A DNA stretch of 64,000 nt from Ga0077536 sp035325705 (lineage in GTDB: Bacteria > Pseudomonadota > Gammaproteobacteria > Ga0077536): positions 62,001 through 126,000 of the forward strand of contig DAOKZI010000002.1 of NCBI GenBank assembly GCA_035325705.1, given 5' to 3'. The translations under genes and the position numbers were made by a program. This document shows, piece by piece, positions 42,141-50,356 of the stretch (the first letter of the stretch is position 1; each line of letters starts with the position of its first letter). Under the pieces are notes generated by a model, which was given only the letters and a program-made list of their open reading frames with translations, had not been told where the DNA came from and did no database searches.

Positions 42141-42905
42141 ATGCGCTTCCCGGACAGAATCGCGCTCGTCACCGGCGCGAGCCGCGGCATTGGCCGCGAC
42201 GTCGCCTTGGCCCTGGCGCGCGAAGGCGCGGCCGTCGCGGTCACGGCGACGACGCGCGACGGCGCCGAAGCGACGGCCGCGGCGATACGCGCGCTCGGCC
42301 GTCCCGCGCTGGCGCTCGCCTGCCGCGTCGAGCGCGCCGACGAGGTCGCAGCCGCCTTCGCCGCGATCAAGGAGGCCCTCGGTCCCGTCGATCTGCTCGT
42401 CAACAACGCGGGCATCAGCGCGCCGGTCCCGCTGCTCGAGATGAGCGAGGAAAACTGGGATCTGCACATGGACGTCAATGCGAAATCGGTGTTCCTGTGC
42501 AGCCAGGCCGCGGTGCGCCACATGCGCGAAGCCGAGCGCGGCGGCAGCATCGTCAACATCGGCTCGATCGTCGGCCAGAACGCGATCCCGCAGACGCTCG
42601 GCTACTGCGCGTCGAAGGCTGCGGTCGATCACATGACGCGCGTGCTCGCGATCGAGCTCGCGCGGCATCGCATCCGCGTCAACTGCGTCGCGCCCGGCTA
42701 CATCCGCACCGAGATGATCGACAGCCTCGTGCACGAGGGCAAATTCAGCCTCGAAGCCATCGAGCGCCGCACGCCGCAGCGCCGGCTCGGCAGCGGCGAA
42801 GACGTCGCGCGCGCGGTGTGCTACGTCGCGAGCGACGAGGCCGCGTTCATGACCGGGCAGGTCGTCACCGTCGACGGCGGCTGGACCGCCTACGGATATC
42901 TCTGA
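42141..42905 (+). CDS. Short-chain dehydrogenase/reductase (FabG-like)
   Basis: 254 aa. Classical SDR: TGASRGIGRDVA (NAD(P)-binding), NNAGIS, catalytic Ser in NIGSIVGQN, YCASK (Y and K). C-terminal DGGWTAYGYL is the end expected for FabG/hydroxyacyl-CoA-type members. Start ATG 42141 matches MRFPDRIALVTGAS. First gene of a run SDR-thioesterase-hypothetical-hisC with spacings of 2, 1 and -4 nt, so these are co-transcribed. Confidence 0.93.
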   Translation: MRFPDRIALVTGASRGIGRDVALALAREGAAVAVTATTRDGAEATAAAIRALGRPALALACRVERADEVAAAFAAIKEALGPVDLLVNNAGISAPVPLLEMSEENWDLHMDVNAKSVFLCSQAAVRHMREAERGGSIVNIGSIVGQNAIPQTLGYCASKAAVDHMTRVLAIELARHRIRVNCVAPGYIRTEMIDSLVHEGKFSLEAIERRTPQRRLGSGEDVARAVCYVASDEAAFMTGQVVTVDGGWTAYGYL

Positions 42906-42907
42906 GC

Positions 42908-43345
42908 ATGGGCATGCCCGAAGCGCGGGAACCGCCGGCCGGCTTCGCGCCGATGCCGCAGGCGAGCCCGGCGCTGGACACGCTGGGCCCCCTCTACACG
43001 CAGGGCGGCGGCGAATCGCGCCGCTTCGGCATGTACGTCCTCTACAAACACTGCAACGTGCGGCGGAACGTGCACGGCGGCCTGCTCGCCGCGCTCGCCG
43101 ACGTCGCGCTCGGCTTCACGCTGGGCTATCTCACGCAACCGGCGTCCGGCTACGTCACGGTGTCGCTGAACGTCGACTATGCGGGCAACGCGATCGAGGG
43201 CGACTGGCTCGAGACGACGACCGACGTCCAGCGCCGCGGCCGCACGCTCACCTTCGCCAACTGCTACATCTGGCGCGGCGACACGCGCATCGTGCGCGCG
43301 AGCGGCGTGTTCATGGCGACCGGCCAACCGGTGCCGGGGGCCTGA
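42908..43345 (+). CDS. PaaI-family hotdog thioesterase
   Basis: 145 aa. Hotdog fold with the PaaI/4HBT-II signature NVHGGLLAALADVALGFTLGY (HGG...D) followed by SLNVDYAGNAIEGDWLETTTDVQRRGRTLTFANCYIWRGD. The catalytic Asp/Glu-type residue lies in the ADVALG helix. Hydrolyses acyl-CoA thioesters, often of aromatic or hydroxylated acids. ATG 42908 starts 2 nt after the SDR stop, with no ribosome-binding site of its own. Confidence 0.88.
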   Translation: MGMPEAREPPAGFAPMPQASPALDTLGPLYTQGGGESRRFGMYVLYKHCNVRRNVHGGLLAALADVALGFTLGYLTQPASGYVTVSLNVDYAGNAIEGDWLETTTDVQRRGRTLTFANCYIWRGDTRIVRASGVFMATGQPVPGA

Positions 43346-43346
43346 G

Positions 43347-44165
43347 ATGCCGCAGGTCCGAGGCGCGCTGCCCGCATTCCTGGCGGGCCTCTGCGCCATC
43401 GCTTCGCCTGCCGTCGCGGCGGCCGCGCCGCTGCTGCGGCATTTCGATCGCGCGACGACGGAGGCGCTGGGCCGCGCGATGTACGAACAGGATCGCCGCG
43501 CCTCGATCGCCGCGGATCTCGTGCGCGACAACTTCGATCCGGAAGAGGAGCGGCTGGTCGGCTACATCACCAGCGGCACGCCGCCGCGGCTGCGCGTGCG
43601 CTTCGTGCGCGCGACCGAGAGCGGCTTCGAGGCCGCCATCGACGCCGAGTTCGAGGATCTGCTGCTGCCGTCACTGCAGCGCGCCGCGGATCCGAAACTG
43701 TCCGCATCGGAACGGGCGCAGATCGCGGCGCGCCTCGCCGCCGCGCGCGATTCGGCGACGCGCTGCGACGGGCGCTACAACACGCTCGCGCTGCCCGATC
43801 CCGACGGCGACGGCTGGCTGGTGTATGCGCTGGCGGCAAGCGACGAGCCGGACACGATCATGATCGGCGGCCACGTGCGCTATACGATCAGCGCCGACGG
43901 CGGCCGCATCGAGCAGACAGAACCGCTGGCGACGTCCTGCGCAAAGGCGCCGCGCGCCGAGCTCGAGCGCGCGGCCGCGACGCAGGGCAGCGAAGGTCTC
44001 GCACTGCGCACCTCGCTTGCCGCGATGCCGCTGGAGACGCACGTATTCCTGAGCCTGACGCAGGAGCTGCCGCTGTTCGTCGTCGTTTCGGATCTGAAAA
44101 TGTGGAAAGTCGACGCGGGCCACATGCAGGTGGTGCGCGAGAAACCGGGACCGGCCACGCCATGA
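43347..44165 (+). CDS. Uncharacterised exported protein
   Basis: 272 aa. Signal peptide (LPAFLAGLCAIASPAVAAAA), mature part rich in alpha/beta segments: ERLVGYITSGTPPRLRVRFVRATESGFEAAIDAEFED, GWLVYALAASDEPDTIMIGGHVRYTISADGGRIEQTEPLATSC, and LETHVFLSLTQELPLFVVVSDLKMWKVD. A similar arrangement (an exported protein just upstream of hisC) is not one I recognise. Two Cys, no known motif. Begins 1 nt after the thioesterase stop; overlaps hisC by 4 nt. Function unknown. Confidence 0.75.
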   Translation: MPQVRGALPAFLAGLCAIASPAVAAAAPLLRHFDRATTEALGRAMYEQDRRASIAADLVRDNFDPEEERLVGYITSGTPPRLRVRFVRATESGFEAAIDAEFEDLLLPSLQRAADPKLSASERAQIAARLAAARDSATRCDGRYNTLALPDPDGDGWLVYALAASDEPDTIMIGGHVRYTISADGGRIEQTEPLATSCAKAPRAELERAAATQGSEGLALRTSLAAMPLETHVFLSLTQELPLFVVVSDLKMWKVDAGHMQVVREKPGPATP

Positions 44166-45226
44166 ATCGCTACTGGAACGATGTCGTCCGCGGTCTCTCG
44201 CCCTATGTGCCCGGCGAGCAGCCGAAGATCGACAGGCTCGTGAAGCTGAACACCAACGAAAACCCGTATCCGCCGGCGCCCGGCGTGCTCGCCGCGATCC
44301 GCGAGGAGACGGGCGACGCGCTGCGGCGCTATCCCGATCCGAACGCCGATCGGCTGAAGGACGCGATCGCGGCGCACTTCGGTCTCGCGCCGGCCCAGGT
44401 CTTCGTCGGCAACGGCTCGGACGAAGTGCTCGCGCACGCCTTTCACGGCCTGCTGAAGCAGCAGGCGCCGCTGCGCTTCCCCGACATCACCTACAGCTTC
44501 TATCCGGTCTACTGCCGTCTCTACGGCATCGACTACGAAGCGGTGCCGCTGGCCGACGATTTCAGCGTCGATCTCGCCGGCTATGCGGGCCGCTGCGGCG
44601 GGGTGATCCTGCCGAACCCCAATGCGCCGACGGGCCGTGCGCTGCCGCTCGCGGCGATCGAAACCCTGCTGCGGCTGCAGCCCGACGTGGTGGTGGTGAT
44701 CGACGAAGCCTATGTGGATTTCGGCGCCGACAGCGCCGTCGCGCTGATCGAGCGCCATCCCAATCTGCTCGTCACGCAGACCTTGTCGAAGTCGCGCTCG
44801 CTGGCGGGCCTGCGCGTCGGCTATGCGCTGGGCGACGCCGGCCTCGTCGAAGGCCTGGAGCGCATCAAGAACAGCTTCAATTCCTATCCCCTCGATCGGC
44901 TCGCGATCGCCGGCGCCGTCGCGGCCTTCGAAGATCGCGATTATTTCGAGGCGACGCGCCGGAAGATCATCGCCAGCCGCGAGCGGCTCGACGCTGCGCT
45001 GGCGGCGCTGGGCTTCGAGGTGCTGCCGTCCGGCGCGAACTTCGTGTTCGCCCGCCACGCGACCCGCGATGCGGCCGAGCTGCAGCGCGAGCTGCGCGAG
45101 CGTCGCATCGTCGTCCGCCGCTTCGCGCAGCCGCGCATCGAGCAGTTCCTGCGCATCACCGTCGGCACCGACGAGGAGTGCGAGGCGCTGGCCGCCGCAC
45201 TGGCCGAGATACTCGCCGCGCCGTAA
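44162..45226 (+). CDS. hisC: Histidinol-phosphate aminotransferase
   Basis: 354 aa. Fold-type I PLP enzyme: LNTNENPYPPAPGV, RRYPDPNADRLKDAI, GNGSDEVLAHAF, PNPNAPTGRALP, DEAYVDFG and the Schiff-base lysine K210 in TLSKSRSLAGLRVGYAL; all are standard HisC motifs. Start ATG 44162 overlaps the preceding gene by 4 nt. HisC converts imidazole-acetol phosphate with glutamate to L-histidinol phosphate. It stands alone, away from a his operon, in a catabolic-looking group, so it could be a second, specialised copy. Confidence 0.93.
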   Translation: MNRYWNDVVRGLSPYVPGEQPKIDRLVKLNTNENPYPPAPGVLAAIREETGDALRRYPDPNADRLKDAIAAHFGLAPAQVFVGNGSDEVLAHAFHGLLKQQAPLRFPDITYSFYPVYCRLYGIDYEAVPLADDFSVDLAGYAGRCGGVILPNPNAPTGRALPLAAIETLLRLQPDVVVVIDEAYVDFGADSAVALIERHPNLLVTQTLSKSRSLAGLRVGYALGDAGLVEGLERIKNSFNSYPLDRLAIAGAVAAFEDRDYFEATRRKIIASRERLDAALAALGFEVLPSGANFVFARHATRDAAELQRELRERRIVVRRFAQPRIEQFLRITVGTDEECEALAAALAEILAAP

Positions 45227-45249
45227 GCCTGCGCGCGACGGCGGCTCCG

Positions 45250-45345
45250 GATCCCGGATTCGCTGCGCTCATCCGGGCTACGAGGACGGAAGGACTTACG
45301 GGTTTTCGTAGCCCGGGTGGAGCGCGCAGCGCGTAACCCGGGATC
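45250..45345. repeat. Two REP units
   Basis: In the 129-nt gap between hisC and convergent murI: REP at 45251-45282 (CCCGGATTCGCTGCGCTCATCCGGG) and REP at 45307-45343 (GTAGCCCGGGTGGAGCG...TAACCCGGG). Both may serve as transcript ends for the two convergent genes. Confidence 0.75.
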
Positions 45346-45355
45346 TTCGCAGACG

Positions 45356-46168
45356 CTAAACGCTCGCTTCCGAGATATCGACCCCTTCCACCACGAGCGC
45401 CGTTGCGCCGAGCATCGCGAGCAGCTCGCGCATGCGCGCGACGGAGCCGGTGGTGAGCACACGCGTGCGCGGATCGCTGTCGCCGTCAATCAACCGTGCA
45501 CGCTCGAGGCGCCGGCGCAGCTCGCGTGCGACCGCGGGTGCCGGATCGATCACGCGCATCGCGGGCCCCGCCGCCGCCTCGATGGTCGCGCGGATCAGCG
45601 GGAAATGCGTGCAGCCGAGCACGAGCACGTCGGCGCCCGCCTCGCGCAGCGGGGCGACGTGCCGCTCGACCAGGGCGCGCGTCGCGGGCCCGTCGAAGTC
45701 GCCGGCCTCGATGCGTTCGACCAGCCCCGTCGCCGCGCGCGCGAGGATGGAAACGTCGCGCCCGTGCGCATCGCGCAGGCGCGCGAGCCGCTCGCTGCCC
45801 ACCGTCCGCCGCGTCGCGAGCACGCCGACGACGCCCGTCCTCGTCATCGCCGCCGCCGGCTTCACCGCCGGCTCCATCGCGACGATCGGCACCGCGAAGC
45901 GCGCGCGCAGCGCCGCGGCGGCTGCCGCCGTCGCCGTATTGCACGCAATCACCAGCGATTTGGCGCCCGCTTCGACGAGATGCCGCGCGATCGCCTGCGC
46001 GCGCGCCGCGACTTCGGCCTCGCTGCGTTCACCGTAAGGGGCATAGGCGGAATCGGCGACGTACAGCAGAGCTTCCTGCGGCAGCTCCCGCCGAATTTCG
46101 CGCAGCACCGACCAACCGCCGATACCGGAATCGAAGATACCTATCGGAGCTCGAAGCTGCGCGCGCAT
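45356..46168 (-). CDS. murI: Glutamate racemase
   Basis: 270 aa. MurI motifs: GIFDSGIGGWSVLREI, YVADSAYAPYGERS, catalytic C76 in VIACNTATAAAA, GVLATRRTVGS, and the second catalytic C186 in LGCTHFPLIR. Converts L- to D-glutamate for peptidoglycan. ATG 46168; convergent with hisC across two REP units. Confidence 0.95.
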   Translation of the reverse strand: MRAQLRAPIGIFDSGIGGWSVLREIRRELPQEALLYVADSAYAPYGERSEAEVAARAQAIARHLVEAGAKSLVIACNTATAAAAAALRARFAVPIVAMEPAVKPAAAMTRTGVVGVLATRRTVGSERLARLRDAHGRDVSILARAATGLVERIEAGDFDGPATRALVERHVAPLREAGADVLVLGCTHFPLIRATIEAAAGPAMRVIDPAPAVARELRRRLERARLIDGDSDPRTRVLTTGSVARMRELLAMLGATALVVEGVDISEASV

Positions 46169-46404
46169 GAATGGCGCAAGAGGATAGACTTGCGAGGCGA
46201 GGAAATGAACTGCGACGCCGGCCGATCCCGCGGCAACCCGCACGATCGCCGCGCCGGTATCGTCATCGCCAAGCAGTGGCCCGTGCTCGCGTGTGACCCG
46301 AGGCCCGCTCGCGGCGCGCGCCGCCCCTCCAGACGCCTCCGGCGCCTGGATACGCCGCGCGGCACCGCGGGTGCACGGTGCGAACGTTCGTGATCGAGGG
46401 GACG

Positions 46405-47149
46405 ATGATGAAGGCGCCGACTCGAATGGCGATGCCCGCAGCCGCTGTCGCGCTCGTCTGCGCGGGTCTCGCCTGCCGTTTCGAACAGTTCCGGCTGAGC
46501 CGCGGCTTCTGGCTCGACGAAGCCTGGTTGGCGACGGCGCTGGCGAGCTTCGACCCGGCGGCACCGGCACGTCCGTTGGATTTCCACCAGGCCGCGCCGC
46601 TCGCCTTCCTGTTTCTCACGCGCGGCGCGGTGCAGGCACTGGGCACGTCGGAGTGGGTCTTCCGCCTGCTGCCTTTCGTCGCGGGCTGCCTGCTGCTCGT
46701 GCTGTGGCTGCCGCTGCTGCGGGCTGCGCTGCCGCGGCCCGCGCTGCTGGCCTCCCTCGTCCTCGTCGCCTTCAGCAGCCCGCTCTTGCACTATGCCTCG
46801 GAGTTCAAGCCCTATGGCGTCGATGCCTGCGTGACGCTGGTTCTGCTCGGCCTCACGCTGCGCTCGCTCGATCCGGCGCGCCGCGACTCCATCGGCGACG
46901 CGACGCTGGTCGCGCTACGCCGAGGAGCTAGCCGTGCTCGTCGGCCGCGAGCGCGTGTGGATACTGCTCGATCAGTACATCAACGACGCGCACATTGACG
47001 AAGCGTGGTTCCTGGGCCGCCTCGATGCCCTCGGCCGGCGGCTGCATTCCTACCAGGCGCCCCGCGCAAGCCTGCATTTGTATGATCTGAGCGCGAGCGC
47101 GCAGACCACCGCGTCGTCGCGCCACGATCAGGCACAGGATGCGCCTTGA
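46405..47149 (+). pseudogene. Broken GT-C/PMT-type glycosyltransferase
   Basis: From 46405 the frame encodes a hydrophobic N-terminal part of a family-39-like membrane glycosyltransferase (~180 aa): helices, then RLSRGFWLDEAWLATALASF with the Asp-Glu of the catalytic loop, and HYASEFKPYGVDACVTLVLLGL. After LRSLDPARRDS the sequence leaves that family; from about 46913 a different frame reads the usual family C-terminus (RYAEELAVLVGRERVWILLDQYIND...LDALGRRLHSY) to a stop at 47149. Complete proteins of this kind are about 450-550 aa, so roughly half is missing: an internal deletion with a frame change. Probably non-functional. Confidence 0.7.
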
Positions 47150-47268
47150 GCCTTGCGCGCTCTGCTCATTTCGAGCGCTCGCGCTGGGCCGATTTCCCGC
47201 AGCCGGATGAGCGCGGAGATCTCGATCGAAGCCGAAGCCGTCACACACGGCAGCGCGCTGCGCCAAGG

Positions 47269-47515
47269 TCTCGTAGCCCGGATGAGCGCAGCGAATCCGG
47301 GGTTCGGCGACTCAGTGGAAGCAAGCGCGAGGCTTGGCGTCAGATCCCGGATTCGCTGCGCTCATCCGGGCTACGAAGAGGGAGGTGCGGCGGCATGCGA
47401 AGCCGAACGTCGGGCTTCCTTCGTCAGCTCAACGATGATGAGGCGCGCGCATCATTCCCCGATCATGAAAGAGACATGGTCCTCCAGCGTGAATGGCGGT
47501 GTCGTAACCCGGGAT
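47269..47515. repeat. REP cluster and TTGGGCT-hairpin remnant
   Basis: The 372-nt gap 47150-47521 has no gene. It contains REP 47271-47301 (GTAGCCCGGATGAGCGCAGC), its inverse 47344-47376, a CGGGCTTCCTTCGTCAG remnant (47411-47427), the ATCATGAAAGAGACATGG block (47462-47479) and a half REP (GTAACCCGGG, 47502-47513). These parts recur in the 40555 array in the same order. Confidence 0.7.
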
Positions 47516-47521
47516 CCTGCG

Positions 47522-48154
47522 CTACGTCGAACGCCGCTGATGCAGGCCGAGGCCGACGAGGCCGGTGCCGAGCAGCGCGAGCGCCGGCGGCAGCGGGACG
47601 GGCGTGATTTCGACGGCGAAGAGCGGGGTCCGCGCTCTCGCATCGGAGTCGGAGACGTCGCAGAAGCTCGTCACCGCGCATGGACGCTCTTCATCGAGGC
47701 TAGGCGTGAAGTTGCCCTGCCCCTGACGCGTGAAGCCGTTCGACAGGGCCGGCCCGACGGCGAAGTTGTCGTACTGGGTCACGGCCAGCGTGTAATCGCC
47801 GGGATCGAGCAAGAGGCTGAGGCCGGCGTCAAAGGCGGCGCCGCTCGCGGGATCGATCCGCTCGACTCCGTCGTCGTTTCCGTCCAGCAACTGCCCGGCG
47901 GCGTCGAACACGCTGAGGACGATGTCGAAGCCACCGGCCGGCACGACCGTGCCGTCGGACATCGTGCCGCCGGCATAGGACCAGGACTCGAAGCGATATG
48001 CGCCGGCCGTGTCGATGTGGATGATGGTGGTGAAAACCTCGTCGTCGGTGGCCAGAGTGCCCGTCACGACGGCGACCGGGGCCGCCTCTACTGGGCTGAC
48101 AATCGAGGCGAGCGCCAGCAGCAGGCTGCCGGCAGTGCGCATGTCCAGCGTCAT
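47522..48154 (-). CDS. PEP-CTERM-like exported protein
   Basis: 210 aa. ATG at 48154 follows AGGAGG six bases upstream. Signal peptide (RTAGSLLLALASIVSPVEA). Middle domain like the DVUA0089/pre-peptidase-C type (TTIIHIDTAGAYRFESWSYAGG...VLSVFDAAGQLLDGNDDG...LLLDPGDYTLAVTQYDN). The C-terminus VPLPPALALLGTGLVGLGLHQRR is a VPLPA-type PEP-CTERM sorting signal, recognised by an exosortase. No exosortase is in the window. Likely anchored or secreted with the extracellular polymeric matrix. Confidence 0.85.
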   Translation of the reverse strand: MTLDMRTAGSLLLALASIVSPVEAAPVAVVTGTLATDDEVFTTIIHIDTAGAYRFESWSYAGGTMSDGTVVPAGGFDIVLSVFDAAGQLLDGNDDGVERIDPASGAAFDAGLSLLLDPGDYTLAVTQYDNFAVGPALSNGFTRQGQGNFTPSLDEERPCAVTSFCDVSDSDARARTPLFAVEITPVPLPPALALLGTGLVGLGLHQRRST

Positions 48155-48322
48155 GGATCCTCCTGATCGACCCGCTCCCTGCGGGCTGATTCCATTATGC
48201 GCAGCCCGGCATCTCGAAAAACCGGTCGCAGTTCGCAGTCGAGCCCGGCGCGCCGATCTGCAACGAAACTTCACAGTTCGCGCACGAGACGTCGCGCGGC
48301 GAAGATCGCTTTCGCGAGGCTT

Positions 48323-48856
48323 TCAGAGAGGGACGGAGCGGAGCAAGGTCGCGCAGCGCCCCGTGGGCCGCTCGTCGGCGTCGATGACGCCGTGCGTCTG
48401 CAGCCAGGCGCGAGCGTCGTCGGCGTCCTGCTCGAACCAGTCGCGCGCGTTGCCGAGGCGGAAGCTGTAGCCCCAGGCGTCCATGTCGGCGAACATCCGC
48501 GCCCGACCGGCGCCCGGTAGACCGGGCGCGAGCAGCACCTGCAGATAGCAGACGCCGCATTCCTCGTCGACCTCGCCGCCCGCGTCGGTATCCAGCGCCG
48601 CCCGTCGCGCGTCGTCCGCGCAGATGTGGTGGCAGGCCTCGTGCAGCGCCGAGTGCAGCGGCGTATCGGCGCGCACGAAGAGCACGGCGCCGACGAGCCC
48701 CGCTTCGCACTCGCCCCAGTAGCTGCCCGGGATCGCCTCCGCCGCGACGTGGCGAACTTCGAGACCGTAGCCGCGGAGCAATGCGGCGAGTGCGCGCGAC
48801 AACTCGCCATCGGCAGCGCCCAGGCGCATCACGTCGTCGTAGCGCTGCGTCAGCAT
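48323..48856 (-). CDS. Uncharacterised protein with HEACH motif
   Basis: 177 aa. Contains HSALHEACHHICADD (~68-82), an HExxH metal-binding motif as in zincin proteases, with nearby acidic residues (DTDAGGEVDEECGVCYLQVLL) including a CxxC-like pair. No signal peptide. Overlaps by 7 nt the preceding small gene, so coupled with the redox module upstream. The family is not one I can name. A peptidase or de-metallated scaffold are both possible. Confidence 0.7.
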   Translation of the reverse strand: MLTQRYDDVMRLGAADGELSRALAALLRGYGLEVRHVAAEAIPGSYWGECEAGLVGAVLFVRADTPLHSALHEACHHICADDARRAALDTDAGGEVDEECGVCYLQVLLAPGLPGAGRARMFADMDAWGYSFRLGNARDWFEQDADDARAWLQTHGVIDADERPTGRCATLLRSVPL

Positions 48857-49041
48857 CGGCGCTGCGGCCAGTGCGCGGGATCCGTGCGCCGACAGGCCGG
48901 TCCCTTGCGTCGCAGCGACCGCACCTGAACGTCCTCTGCCTCCAGCGGCGCGAGCAACTCTGCCGCCTCGGCGTCGCGGGCCTGCACGATGCGTGTGACC
49001 ACGCCGTCCACCGCGCGATAGCGCAATTCGAATTCGTTCAT
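48850..49041 (-). CDS. Small protein resembling a GspF N-terminal module
   Basis: 63 aa. The pattern FELRYRAVDGVVTRIVQARDAEAAELLAPLEAEDVQVRSL resembles the short N-terminal repeat of type II secretion protein GspF (YxAxD...A...L...G..V). No ribosome-binding site of note. Sits 50 nt after the tetraheme cytochrome gene and overlaps the HEACH gene by 7 nt. Could be a genuine small partner or a chance frame. Confidence 0.5.
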   Translation of the reverse strand: MNEFELRYRAVDGVVTRIVQARDAEAAELLAPLEAEDVQVRSLRRKGPACRRTDPAHWPQRRC

Positions 49042-49091
49042 CGGCACGCAGCGTAATTCGCGCGGAACTGCGGCGCCAGCGTGCATTCGCC

Positions 49092-49463
49092 TCAAGGCGC
49101 CACCGGCACCACTTTCTGCGTCACCGTCCAGTCGTGGCAGCCGTCGCAGCGGCGCAGCGGGCCGCTGTCATAGCCGGCGTTCGCGACGCGGGCGTGGCAG
49201 TCGCGGCAGAGATGATGGAAATCGCGCTGGATCGTCAGCGCGAGCTCGGGGCGCTGCTTGTGGCAGAAGTAGCAGGAGTCGCGACCCGTCTCGTCGAAGA
49301 AGTTGTGATGGCAGGTCTTGCAGGACACCGCGGAGTGATCCTGGTGATCGAAGACGATCGCGGTCATCGGCGCGGCGACGATGGCGCGCTGTCGCCACTG
49401 CCAGGCGAGCAGCAGCAGCGCGGCGAGGCTGCAGATCAGCGCGGCGATCCGGGGTCGCGTCAC
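49092..49463 (-). CDS. Membrane-anchored tetraheme cytochrome c
   Basis: 123 aa. An uncleaved N-terminal hydrophobic helix (~6-22, IAALICSLAALLLLAWQW), then four heme-attachment sites: CKTCH, CYFCH, CRDCH and CDGCH. Extra histidines (FDHQDHSAVS, FHHLCRD) can serve as axial ligands, consistent with a class III (c3/c7-like) multiheme cytochrome. GTG start at 49463 overlaps the stop of the upstream heme-b-type membrane protein (GTGA), so the two form a unit: electrons may pass from a membrane heme-b protein to periplasmic hemes. Confidence 0.9.
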   Translation of the reverse strand: MTRPRIAALICSLAALLLLAWQWRQRAIVAAPMTAIVFDHQDHSAVSCKTCHHNFFDETGRDSCYFCHKQRPELALTIQRDFHHLCRDCHARVANAGYDSGPLRRCDGCHDWTVTQKVVPVAP

Positions 49464-50263
49464 AGGCAGCGTCCGCCCGGGCAGGGATAGGGATGCGGCG
49501 CGCGCGGCTGCTCGGGCGCCGGGCGCCACGCGAAGAGCGCGACGGCGACGACGACGAGCATGCACAGCGCGCACACGAGGCGCGTGCCGACGGCGCGCCG
49601 CAGGCGGTGGGGATGCGGCGCATCGGCGGCGAGACGCGCCGGCGGCCGGTGGTGCCAGAGGAGCGAGAGCAGCGTCGGCACGCCCAGCAGCCAGCCTGCG
49701 ACCAGCAGCGCGGTCGGCGTCGCGACCCAGTAGGCCGAGCCCCACAGGTGCCAGCCGGTGAGCGCGACCGCCGCCGCCGACATCCCCGCGTGCCAGCGCC
49801 GCCAGCTCGGATGCGGCCAGTGCCGGCGCACGCGGCCCTGCGAGCTCGCGATCAGCGCGACGACGAGCAGCAGCGCGGCGAGCCCGGCGAGCAGGTAGCC
49901 GGGCGCCGTCGGCAGCAGATAGTCCAGCACGCGCGGTTCGAGCAGCAGCAGGCCGAGCACGTGCGCGAGCAGCAGCGCGACGAGCAGATACGAGAGCTGA
50001 CGATGCAATACCTGCACGACGCGCAGGCGATCGGCGTCGCGCGTCTGCGCCGCCCACCAGCGCGCCGAGAGGATCGGCAGCAGCGCCAGCGCGCCCATCG
50101 CGGCGAGGCCCGTGCCGATCGCGGCGTCCCACCACGGATCCACGGCCGCCGTTCCGCACAGGCGCAGGCCCAGCAGCGGGGCGAGCAGGTAGGCGAAGAC
50201 GGCGGCGCCCAGCGCCGCTCGCCGGCGCCGCAGCGCGGCCGCGTCGATGTCGGTCGAATGCAT
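49460..50263 (-). CDS. Ferric-reductase-like bis-heme membrane protein
   Basis: 267 aa (ATG 50263; an upstream ATG at 50314 is possible). About six to seven transmembrane helices. Two pairs of histidines each 13 residues apart lie in two helices: H-RQLSYLLVALLLA-H and H-AGMSAAAVALTGW-H, the spacing expected for two b hemes across a membrane in ferric-reductase/NOX-type and related proteins. No flavin/NADH domain follows; instead the next gene is a tetraheme cytochrome. Proposed as the membrane electron entry of the module. Confidence 0.85.
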   Translation of the reverse strand: MHSTDIDAAALRRRRAALGAAVFAYLLAPLLGLRLCGTAAVDPWWDAAIGTGLAAMGALALLPILSARWWAAQTRDADRLRVVQVLHRQLSYLLVALLLAHVLGLLLLEPRVLDYLLPTAPGYLLAGLAALLLVVALIASSQGRVRRHWPHPSWRRWHAGMSAAAVALTGWHLWGSAYWVATPTALLVAGWLLGVPTLLSLLWHHRPPARLAADAPHPHRLRRAVGTRLVCALCMLVVVAVALFAWRPAPEQPRAPHPYPCPGGRCL

Positions 50264-50356
50264 CAGGACCCGATTCGCAGGCAGATTCCCGGGCGGCGAC
50301 ACGGGTCGCGCCATTTCGCTTTATGCTGCCGCCTCCACAGCCGCGAGGATAGCCCG

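Noticed and set aside
46169..46404. Possible small gene upstream of the glycosyltransferase remnant
   Set aside because: Only Arg-rich frames with no start context or similarity; treated as intergenic.
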